Shown piece by piece: positions 6,754 through 12,358 of a DNA stretch of 12,358 nucleotides. Both the position numbers and the translations under genes were made by a program. Within the stretch, counting starts at the first letter, position 1. Each line of letters begins with the position of its first letter. The DNA comes from Chloroflexi bacterium RBG_16_51_16. Its GTDB lineage: Bacteria > Chloroflexota > Anaerolineae > Anaerolineales > Villigracilaceae. The stretch covers positions 20,057 through 32,414 of the forward strand of contig MGNL01000020.1 in the NCBI GenBank assembly GCA_001796785.1, given 5' to 3'. The notes beneath the pieces are model-generated. The model worked only from the letters and a program-made list of their open reading frames with translations. It was not told the origin of the DNA and did no database searches.

Positions 6754-7302
6754 ATGACACTGGATGTCTCCCCACGTACGTATCGGTTCCTCCCCGCCGA
6801 CATCATGACCTCCAGCTATCGCGTTGTTGGGAAGATCATGGTGACCAATACCGGTGCACTGGCAATGTTGAACGATGTAACCCATTCATCCATGGAAGTC
6901 CATGATGGACGGATGGCGCGGATACATATGCCCACCAAGCTGGTCGATCATTTTGACCTGATCCGAATGATGAAGCAACAAGTCGTCACGGTGGGTCTGG
7001 CCAGGAATGAGGACCTGGGTCCGCAGCCTCTCGTGCGCGGCGGTTACAGCAATATCGTGGAATACCCGGTGCGAATCACCACCCAGATGCTGGAGATAGA
7101 AGGAACTCTCGAAGTTCCCGGCCGGTTTGATTTCACCGCATTGATGACCGACGGGACACGCGATTTCATACCGATCTTCAATGCCACAATGGCCGGTACG
7201 CTCCTGCCCAATTTACGAGTCGAGAGCACGACCCTACTGGTGAACCGACACCAAATCGACTTTATGGCGCTGCTCAGTCAGAGAGCTAAGCCCCAAAGTT
7301 AA
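6754..7302 (+). CDS. Protein of unknown function with two similar halves
   Basis: I do not recognise this 182-residue protein with confidence. It has no membrane helix or signal peptide and no cysteine. The sequence is rich in predicted beta strands. Residues about 20-85 (from SYRVVGKIMV) and about 105-172 (from YPVRITTQML) share a pattern: a strand with Gly two to three positions later, an Asn/Phe-rich turn, a D-G pair, a strand leading to Pro, and a closing strand (VVTVGL versus TLLVNRHQI). This suggests a duplicated small beta module, loosely reminiscent of DUF6812-like domains. The start at ATG 6754 follows the zinc-finger gene by 17 nt; the ribosome binding site is poor. It is the last gene of the + strand run, after which about 150 nt are non-coding. 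Confidence 0.7.
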   Translation: MTLDVSPRTYRFLPADIMTSSYRVVGKIMVTNTGALAMLNDVTHSSMEVHDGRMARIHMPTKLVDHFDLIRMMKQQVVTVGLARNEDLGPQPLVRGGYSNIVEYPVRITTQMLEIEGTLEVPGRFDFTALMTDGTRDFIPIFNATMAGTLLPNLRVESTTLLVNRHQIDFMALLSQRAKPQS

Positions 7303-7451
7303 ATAAAAATACCGATCGACCACTCCCAAGATTCGACAGAGAACGACCGGAGAGGGGATTCGCGATTTTATGTTGCATGGTTGAACCAAGAAATCGTATT
7401 TGCTTGACCACATCTCACCGGGGTGATAGAATCCGCCCGCTTTTATCCAGA
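7303..7451. other. Non-coding gap before tRNA-Glu
   Basis: About 150 nt with no credible gene. It contains the tRNA promoter at 7404-7432. I found no hairpin with a T-run that would end the preceding gene run here. Confidence 0.6.
7404..7432 (+). promoter_or_regulatory. Promoter of tRNA-Glu
   Basis: TTGACC at 7404-7409 and TAGAAT at 7427-7432 are separated by exactly 17 nt, a near-consensus housekeeping-sigma promoter. Transcription would start near 7439, about 13 nt before the mature tRNA. Confidence 0.8.
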
Positions 7452-7524
7452 GCCCCCATCGTCTAGTGGACCAGGACGCAGCCCTTTCAAGGCTAAAACC
7501 GGAGTTCGAATCTCCGTGGGGGCA
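7452..7524 (+). tRNA. tRNA-Glu (anticodon UUC)
   Basis: The acceptor stem GCCCCCA (7452-7458) pairs perfectly with TGGGGGC (7517-7523), followed by discriminator A at 7524. The D arm has GTCTAGTGG, the anticodon loop is CTTTCAA with TTC at 7486-7488, and the T arm carries GGTTCGAA-type sequence (GGAGTTCGAATCTCC). These are the standard features of bacterial tRNA-Glu. The outermost anticodon-stem pair is a C-A mismatch. CCA is not encoded, so it must be added by the CCA-adding enzyme. A T-rich stretch (AATTTTTATTT) follows directly and may help termination. Confidence 0.97.
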
Positions 7525-7595
7525 TAATTTTTATTTGAAGTACCGACCTGAATGCCCCTAATTAAATTTCCAGAGATTATCTAAAAACAATTTTG

Positions 7596-8117
7596 TTATT
7601 CAGTGACGCGCCGATAAGGGATCATGAGCAAAAATCCCACTGCGATGATCGACTGTCCGATCAATACCCCTGAAGCCTGCCATGGACCAAAATACGGTAC
7701 GTTAGGCAGCGGGTGCGAGCCCATGCCGAACACATCAGCCATTCCCGCGAATACCGCGGTGATATAACCGGTGCTGACCAGGCGCATGCCAATATCTGCG
7801 GCGATGCTGCGTTGAGCACTGCGCCACAACGACAGCAAACCCAAATAACCGCCCGCACACAAGATCCCCAGGCCCACCAGAAAAACAGCGATCTGTACGA
7901 AACCGACCACCGGGCTGCGATCCAAGCCAAACCAATTTGGTTTGGCACCCAGGGTAAAAATAAACAAGCCTACGGCAATCAAATCCAAACTCAATCTGAT
8001 CCGTGAAAAAGATGAGGATTCGAACTTTGTCGGTTCACTAAGGGATTTCGACGCTCCAATACCGGACCCGCCTCCAGGCTCGGATGGGTTGGCTTTGACA
8101 GGTCGGTTCATAATCAT
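7596..8117 (-). CDS. Four-helix membrane protein of unknown function
   Basis: A 173-residue protein from the ATG at 8117, 2 nt after the stop of the dipeptidase, so the two are probably co-transcribed. An alternative ATG lies at 8111. A longer reading from TTG 8153 would overlap the dipeptidase end by about 34 nt and is less likely. A polar N-terminus of some 40 residues rich in Pro, Gly and Ser is followed by four hydrophobic helices: roughly LSLDLIAVGLFIFTLGA, a VGFVQIAVFLVGLGIL segment continuing into GGYLGLLSLW, a STGYITAVFAGMADVFGMG segment, and ASGVLIGQSIIAVGFLLMI. Charged residues are confined to the loops and ends. No catalytic motif is visible and I cannot name a family. The context offers only a loose link to the peptidase. 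Confidence 0.75.
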   Translation of the reverse strand: MIMNRPVKANPSEPGGGSGIGASKSLSEPTKFESSSFSRIRLSLDLIAVGLFIFTLGAKPNWFGLDRSPVVGFVQIAVFLVGLGILCAGGYLGLLSLWRSAQRSIAADIGMRLVSTGYITAVFAGMADVFGMGSHPLPNVPYFGPWQASGVLIGQSIIAVGFLLMIPYRRVTE

Positions 8118-8119
8118 GA

Positions 8120-9259
8120 TCAAGGCAATTCTTTTTTCAAGCGACTTAACCAATTGCCCCCAAGTATGTTCGATATATCCAGCGCAGTGTAACCCCGCTC
8201 CGATAATAGAGCGGGCAGCAATTGGAGGTCCGCAATTGAATTCAATTCCATGGGTGTCGATTGTAAACCAAAACCCCCGTCAAAATCCGTGCCGATGCCA
8301 GCATGAAGGGAATCTCCAGCTAATTGGCATACATAATCAATATGATTAATGTAATCCGATAAATGCACTTCGTCCCGTCGGCTGCCTTCCCGGGTCCAGC
8401 CTACTTTTAAAAATATGTTGTATGGAACCAGTCCTACAACTCCATCACGAGCAACCACGCCCTGAATCAGCCTATCCGAAAATTGGCGGTTCGTCGGGTA
8501 ATTATGCAAAAGCGACAAGCAATTTCCATGAGTAGCAACCACAGGACCCCCATAAACATCCACCGCTTGCACTGCTGCTTGTTCATCCATATGACTCACA
8601 TCCAGGATGAAATTGAAATTCGCCATCGCCTTTAACAACTCCCTCCCCTCCTGGGTCAGAGGACCTGGCTCACGCCAGCCACCTGTAAAGCGGGTAGCCA
8701 CCCAGGCTGGCCCGATGATCCGCAAACCCTGTGCATGCCAATCTGCCAACTCATCTAGATCCCGGATCCCATCTGCGCCTTCCATGAGGATGACTAATCC
8801 CAACGGCAATCCATCACCTGCGTTTTCGTGTTGCGAATCGACGAACTTCCTATTTTCTCCTGGTAGCTCCTCCCAGCTCTTGAGATGCTCCTCCAATTCT
8901 TTTCGGGAGACGATTATTTTGAAATGTCCAGGATGTGCATCGAACAGACGGTGATAACAATCCAGCTGGCCTCGATATAAGCGGTTTGCTTCGGCGGGTG
9001 AGCTGTAGATCTGTGATTCGGATTGGTAATTCCTCCAACGGGACGGTGCGGCAAAAAGCGTCGCGAACACGACAGCGAGCTTTGCCAGCTGAGCCTCATG
9101 CCAGCCGAGCATCGTATCGCCATTTTGGACCACGGTTTTCGAACCAGCCTCAAGTTGGCGTGTTTCCACCACCCTTCGGAGATAATCACGCCCGTAGGTC
9201 AGGATGTTCCAGGCCAGGTCTTCGTGAGCGTCGACTATGAGAGGAAGATCCTTGTCTAT
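8120..9259 (-). CDS. Membrane dipeptidase-like peptidase, M19 family
   Basis: A 379-residue zinc peptidase of the M19 (renal dipeptidase) family, which hydrolyses dipeptides, often with D-residues. All metal-site motifs are present: HxD at His12/Asp14 in VDAHEDLAW, bridging Glu160 in LILMEG-type sequence (VILMEGADG), His223 in DVSHMDE, His244 in VVATHGN, and Asp325 in GIGTDFDG. The first GTG/ATG in frame is GTG 9172, but that start would remove the essential HxD motif. The conserved N-terminus continues upstream, and the only codon well placed after the strong AAAGGAG site is ATA at 9259-9257. The upstream frame closes with TGA at 9325-9323, and no ATG, GTG, TTG, CTG, ATT or ATC codon lies between that stop and the ATA. 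Either AUA is the start or an ATG has mutated. No signal peptide is visible, so it is probably cytosolic. The small membrane protein gene follows 2 nt later. Confidence 0.88.
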   Translation of the reverse strand: MDKDLPLIVDAHEDLAWNILTYGRDYLRRVVETRQLEAGSKTVVQNGDTMLGWHEAQLAKLAVVFATLFAAPSRWRNYQSESQIYSSPAEANRLYRGQLDCYHRLFDAHPGHFKIIVSRKELEEHLKSWEELPGENRKFVDSQHENAGDGLPLGLVILMEGADGIRDLDELADWHAQGLRIIGPAWVATRFTGGWREPGPLTQEGRELLKAMANFNFILDVSHMDEQAAVQAVDVYGGPVVATHGNCLSLLHNYPTNRQFSDRLIQGVVARDGVVGLVPYNIFLKVGWTREGSRRDEVHLSDYINHIDYVCQLAGDSLHAGIGTDFDGGFGLQSTPMELNSIADLQLLPALLSERGYTALDISNILGGNWLSRLKKELP

Positions 9260-9264
9260 TTCTA

Positions 9265-9271
9265 CTCCTTT
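9265..9271 (-). promoter_or_regulatory. Strong ribosome binding site before an AUA codon
   Basis: On the minus strand AAAGGAG is followed, after five bases, by ATA (9259-9257). The spacing is ideal for initiation there, and no standard start codon is nearby in the peptidase frame. Confidence 0.65.
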
Positions 9272-9327
9272 AGTAAATGCAGAGAAACATAATAGGTGAG
9301 GTGTCGAAAGTCGAAAATAACATCAAA

Positions 9328-9352
9328 GAGCGCCCTGTGTTGCGGGGCGCTC
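9328..9352 (-). terminator. Intrinsic terminator of the S1-domain gene
   Basis: GAGCGCCC (9328-9335) and GGGCGCTC (9345-9352) form a perfect 8-bp GC-rich stem with a 9-nt loop. On the minus strand the stem is followed by a T-rich tract (TTTGATGTTATTTT). It lies 16 nt beyond the stop of the S1 gene and separates it from the dipeptidase gene. Confidence 0.8.
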
Positions 9353-9367
9353 GGCTATTAGAGAGGG

Positions 9368-10672
9368 TTATTGTTCTTTATTTGGTTCTTCCGGAGGAGT
9401 AATGTCCTGCTCCTCCGATGTATCATGCACTTCAGGCGGTGTGAATTCATCGCTTATCTCGTTTCGAAATTCCTGTGCCAGCATTTTGAAATCCTTATCC
9501 GCGAAGGCTGCGGAATCAACCTTGCGCAGGCTTAATCCAATGCGATGCTGCTCCGGCTCAATGCGGATTATCCGCAGGGTTTTGACATCCCCTTCGTTCA
9601 GGATTTCCTTTGGATGTTCGATGCGATGATCACTGATCTCCGAGATATGGATCAGACCTTCAATATCACCTTCCAGTCGGGCGAATGCGCCAAATTTCGT
9701 CAACCGGGTAACCACGCCTTCAACCAACTGACCGACGGTAAACTTTTCCATATGAGATTTCCACGGATCCTCCTGAAGGGCTCGCAAGGAAAGCCCGATC
9801 CGCTTCTTCTCACGATCGATATTGATAACCTTGACTTTCACTTCCTGTCCGACTGACAGGATCTCCCTCGGATGCCCAAGGCGATCCCAGGACAATTCAG
9901 AGAGATGCACCAAGCCATCCGCTCCGTTAATATTCACGAAGGCACCAAAGTCAGCCAGGCTTGTTACGCGGCCTGGGTAAACCATGCCCTCCTGGAGTTC
10001 ATTGATGACGCGCTCTTTTATGGAAGCGCGGGATTCTGCACTGGCAGCCCTTTCGGACAAGATCAATCGGCGTCTTTCCCGATCCACTTCAATGATGCGC
10101 ACAGAGATCGGTTCGTTGATCATCTTCTGCCAGCGTTCCTCAGGTGTTTCACCACTCACCTGGCTGCGCCTGGCTGAGCTGATCTGGGAGGCGGGCACAA
10201 AACCACGCAAACCACCGACGAGAACGATCAAGCCGCCTTTATTGAATCCAACGATCGTACTTTCGATGACCGATTCATCGGAGACCATGCTCTCCACATT
10301 ATCCCAGGACATTTGTTCCTGGGCGCGTTTAAACGAAAGGACGACATTTCCACTGGCATCTTCAGGATTAATAACATAGACATTTAGCTGCTGTCCCACC
10401 TTCAATTCAGCGCGCTCTTCTGGAGGCAGTTGTTCAAGCTCGCGGCCTGAGATCACACCTTCGGATTTGGCACCGATGCTGACAAGAATCTGGGTAGGAT
10501 TGATGCTCGCAATCGTACCCTGACGGATTTCACCGACCTGCGGTAAATCGACATTGATCGATTCACTTTCGAGCAGGGATTCCATTGTCTGGTTATTCGT
10601 TGCTTGAGGTTGCTCGCCCTGCGGGTTCGCATCAGCGGCCCCCTGCCCATTCAGGGCATCATTCTGTTCCAT
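9368..10672 (-). CDS. rpsA: 30S ribosomal protein S1-like protein with four S1 domains
   Basis: A 434-residue RNA-binding protein with four S1 (OB-fold) repeats at about 46-117, 134-210, 229-300 and 313-386. Repeats three and four are the most canonical (GxVTxLxxFGAFVxIxG-DGLVHLSELSW and GVVTRLTKFGAFARLEG). Repeat two carries a longer insert, as is usual for the second domain of S1 proteins. The first 45 residues are polar, rich in Asn and Gln, and the C-terminal 25 are acidic and proline-rich. Four domains is the common length outside Proteobacteria, where six is typical. It binds mRNA and helps initiation on the ribosome. ATG 10672 is chosen because it lies about 28 nt after the predicted transcript start; a longer reading to 10756 would run across the promoter. 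GGAG lies 10 nt upstream of the start. Confidence 0.92.
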   Translation of the reverse strand: MEQNDALNGQGAADANPQGEQPQATNNQTMESLLESESINVDLPQVGEIRQGTIASINPTQILVSIGAKSEGVISGRELEQLPPEERAELKVGQQLNVYVINPEDASGNVVLSFKRAQEQMSWDNVESMVSDESVIESTIVGFNKGGLIVLVGGLRGFVPASQISSARRSQVSGETPEERWQKMINEPISVRIIEVDRERRRLILSERAASAESRASIKERVINELQEGMVYPGRVTSLADFGAFVNINGADGLVHLSELSWDRLGHPREILSVGQEVKVKVINIDREKKRIGLSLRALQEDPWKSHMEKFTVGQLVEGVVTRLTKFGAFARLEGDIEGLIHISEISDHRIEHPKEILNEGDVKTLRIIRIEPEQHRIGLSLRKVDSAAFADKDFKMLAQEFRNEISDEFTPPEVHDTSEEQDITPPEEPNKEQ

Positions 10673-10706
10673 CAAATCGTGACTCCGGAAAACAAAATAT
10701 TGAAAG

Positions 10707-10735
10707 ATTATACAGGTGAAACCAGTTATTGACAA
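10707..10735 (-). promoter_or_regulatory. Promoter of the S1-domain gene
   Basis: On the minus strand TTGTCA (10735-10730) and a perfect TATAAT (10712-10707) are separated by 17 nt. Transcription would begin near 10700, giving a leader of about 28 nt. This is the strongest promoter in the window, as expected for a ribosomal protein gene. Confidence 0.88.
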
Positions 10736-10872
10736 CCCGAACGCCTTCTCCAGCATAGCGCAAGGGTTACATTCGAGGTCCGAACACGCTCACCGATAAG
10801 TTACTCGAATCCCCATGCATAAACTTCAAACAAGAAATGCGATCGAGCGGAAGAAGGCTAAGTTCCATGCGT

Positions 10873-10878
10873 TATAAT
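10873..10878 (+). promoter_or_regulatory. Candidate -10 element for the chelatase gene
   Basis: A perfect TATAAT on the + strand ends 16 nt before ATG 10895, but no recognisable -35 hexamer is present at 16-18 nt. If used, the leader would be about 10 nt, just enough for the GGAG site. An activator could supply the missing -35 contact. Confidence 0.4.
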
Positions 10879-10894
10879 GCTGGGCGGAGAAAGC

Positions 10895-11995
10895 ATGCCC
10901 GCTATTTATCCTTTTACAGCCATCGTAGGCCAGGAACGCATGCTGCGCGGCCTGATCCTGAACGCGGTCGACACGCGGATAGGTGGCATATTAATTCGCG
11001 GAGAGCGCGGAACCGCCAAATCCACTGCAGCCCGTGCGCTGGCTGCCCTGCTGCCGCGGGTTAAAGTCGTACAGGATTGCCGCTTCGGTTGCAACCCGGA
11101 CCGACCGAACACCTGGTGCACAGAGTGCAAGGAACGGGCTGCACTGGATGGTCACCTACCATTTACAGAACGCGCAACATCGTTTGTAAACCTGCCAGTA
11201 TCGGCAACCGAAGACCGGGTGGTTGGCACACTGGATATCGAACAGGCAATCCAAAAGGGAGAGCGCCATTTTGAACCCGGTGTGCTAGCGTCTGCAAATC
11301 GCGGTCTGCTTTACATTGATGAAGTCAACCTGCTGGACGATCACGTCGTGGATATCTTACTCGACTCGGCTGCCATGGGTGTGAATACCGTCGAACGGGA
11401 GGGGATTTCCTTCGCCCATCCGTCTCGATTTATCCTGGTCGGTACGATGAACCCGGAAGAGGGCGAGCTCAGGCCTCAGCTGTTAGACCGGTTTGCACTT
11501 TCTGTGGATATCGTCGGGATCCGGGACGCGCGTTACCGGGCGATGATCATGGAACGCAATTTAGAGTTCGAGAAAGATGCCGTCGAGTTCCGCTCTAAAT
11601 GGGAACCCAAAGAGAAAGAGCTCTCAAACCAGATCTCCCGCGGGAGGGAACTGGTGGACCTGGTTACCCACACCAGCCGCGACCTGTTATCCATTGCTGC
11701 GCTAACCGCGTCTCTGAATGTGGATGGTCATCGTGCTGATCTGACCATTCTCAAAGCCGCCCGTGCCGAGGCAGCCTTCGAAGGGCGAACCAAGATCAAC
11801 GACCATGATATTGCCGTGGCAGCCGAACTGGCATTGCCTCACCGCATCAAACGCACACCGTTCCAGCAGGCGGAGATGACCACGGAACAACTTCAGGAAC
11901 GCATCGAACAACTGGCCGGACAGGCTATGCCCACTGAAGGCGAGTCTGAGGAGGCGCAGGCAGAGCCCAGTCAACCGCAGGAAAAAAAAACTTAA
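10895..11995 (+). CDS. Chelatase AAA+ subunit (ChlI/BchI-type), zero-frame product
   Basis: A 366-residue AAA+ ATPase of the magnesium/cobalt chelatase family. Walker A is GERGTAKST (36-44), Walker B is GLLYIDE (137-143), and the family hallmark NLPVSATEDRVVGTLD lies at 99-114. The sensor region GTMNPEEGELRPQLLDRF and the C-terminal lid (NVDGHRADLTI) follow. A cysteine set, Cys62, Cys66, Cys75 and Cys78, sits in the insert after Walker A and could bind a metal. The subunit powers metal insertion into a tetrapyrrole by the large chelatase subunit, most likely cobalt for vitamin B12 if the organism is not phototrophic. ATG 10895 is preferred over 10877 because GGAG lies five bases upstream and 10877 overlaps the TATAAT. 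The acidic tail ends in a run of nine A and TAA; the -1 frame continues into a ChlD-type sequence, so this is probably the short product of a fused gene. Confidence 0.9.
   Translation: MPAIYPFTAIVGQERMLRGLILNAVDTRIGGILIRGERGTAKSTAARALAALLPRVKVVQDCRFGCNPDRPNTWCTECKERAALDGHLPFTERATSFVNLPVSATEDRVVGTLDIEQAIQKGERHFEPGVLASANRGLLYIDEVNLLDDHVVDILLDSAAMGVNTVEREGISFAHPSRFILVGTMNPEEGELRPQLLDRFALSVDIVGIRDARYRAMIMERNLEFEKDAVEFRSKWEPKEKELSNQISRGRELVDLVTHTSRDLLSIAALTASLNVDGHRADLTILKAARAEAAFEGRTKINDHDIAVAAELALPHRIKRTPFQQAEMTTEQLQERIEQLAGQAMPTEGESEEAQAEPSQPQEKKT
11982..11995 (+). promoter_or_regulatory. Candidate -1 frameshift site (A9 followed by TAA)
   Basis: Nine A at 11982-11990 are read GAA AAA AAA ACT TAA in frame. 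Slipping back one base on AAA AAA keeps perfect pairing and moves into the open ChlD frame. AGGAGG at 11949-11954 is 27 nt upstream, farther than usual for a stimulator. A 5-bp stem (12019-12023 with 12040-12044) lies about 30 nt downstream and is weak. A9 also permits transcriptional slippage. A homopolymer sequencing error is the alternative. Confidence 0.6.
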
Positions 11996-12358
11996 AACTC
12001 GAAGATGAAGAAAAGGAAGGCTCGCAGGAGGGAAAACCAGAGCCGACGAAACAGGATGTCTTTGCCAACACGAGTGCCAATTGGTGGGAGGGCGGACAAA
12101 AAGTAAAGATCGGTGAGACCTTCCAACCCCGAAAACTCAACACACCGCTAGACAAACTGGCTCGCAAGCAGGCAGGCCGCAGGTCGCTTACGAAGACCGA
12201 GCGCAAACATGGCCGCTATATAAAATCTCGCCCGGCAGGTGAAAAGAAGGACGATATCGCGTTCGACGCGACCTTCCGTGCTGCGGCACCCTATCAGAAA
12301 AGGCGCGCAGACAAGCGAAAACGGCTTGCGTTCGCGATCGAAAAGGGAGACTTACAGC
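11989..12358 (+). CDS. ChlD/BchD-type linker region in the -1 frame (3' partial)
   Basis: From the A-run onward the -1 frame is open to the window edge, about 123 codons. It begins with a charged linker (Glu/Lys/Pro rich), then has segments typical of the region before the VWA domain of ChlD-type chelatase subunits: QDVFANTS, GRRS, HGRYIKSRPAG, and DIAFDATFRAAAPYQKRR, ending in FAIEKGDLQ. The metal-binding VWA domain itself would follow to the right of the window. No ribosome binding site plus start codon in this frame is visible near its beginning; ATG at about 12008 is in another frame. It is therefore most likely expressed as a fusion with the ATPase part, giving a medium chelatase subunit. 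If the A-run is really ten A (or seven), the two parts are simply one gene. Confidence 0.75.

Noticed and set aside
9289..9294. TATTAT on the minus strand as a -10 element for the dipeptidase gene.
   Set aside because: The hexamer at 17 nt upstream (TTTTCG) matches a -35 poorly; possible but not supported.
10771..10810. Perfect 7-bp inverted repeat ATTCGAG / CTCGAAT with a 26-nt spacer upstream of the chelatase gene.
   Set aside because: A 7-bp match with a long spacer is expected by chance, and it does not sit at a clear promoter; too weak for an operator call.
1..12358. CRISPR arrays, insertion sequences, integrases or attachment sites.
   Set aside because: No regularly spaced repeats, transposase motifs or duplicated tRNA end were seen on either strand.

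Overview
The window looks like a piece of an anaerobic Chloroflexota chromosome, most plausibly class Anaerolineae. This is inferred from the gene mix (four-domain S1 protein, fused ChlI/ChlD-type chelatase, M19 dipeptidase, YgiT-type zinc finger, redox-active C_GCAxxG_C_C protein), intermediate GC, frequent GTG/TTG starts, and protein styles familiar from that class. No marker gene fixes the taxonomy.

Bases 1-7302 hold ten genes, all on the + strand, separated by at most 55 nt. Three junctions are 4-nt start/stop overlaps (GTGA at 1107, ATGA at 2435, TTGA at 5804), so this is probably one long transcript whose promoter lies left of the window. It begins with a membrane protein (5' end missing) ending in an alternating Cys-Ala tail with seven cysteines. 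Next come a PqqD-like/radical SAM/SPASM enzyme, a single-domain PAS protein, and a second PqqD-like/radical SAM homologue that has lost every Fe-S cysteine but kept the GGEP motif. A C_GCAxxG_C_C redox protein follows. The best reading is a dedicated post-translational modification system: an RRE-bearing radical SAM maturase with a pseudoenzyme partner acting on a cysteine tail presented at the membrane. I know of no characterised example of this combination. The same run continues with a dual-specificity-type phosphatase, a class I methyltransferase, signal peptidase I, a YgiT-type zinc-finger protein and an unrecognised protein with a probable internal duplication.

A tRNA-Glu(UUC) with its own near-consensus promoter sits at 7452-7524. 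The minus strand from 10672 down to 7596 carries an S1-domain protein (excellent promoter, intrinsic terminator), an M19-type dipeptidase whose only sensible start codon is AUA, and a four-helix membrane protein.

From 10895 on the + strand lies a ChlI-type AAA+ chelatase subunit. It ends in a run of nine A followed by TAA. The -1 frame continues, without a stop to the window edge, into the ChlD-type linker that precedes the VWA domain. This fits programmed frameshifting that makes a small and a medium chelatase subunit from one gene, although a sequencing indel must be excluded.
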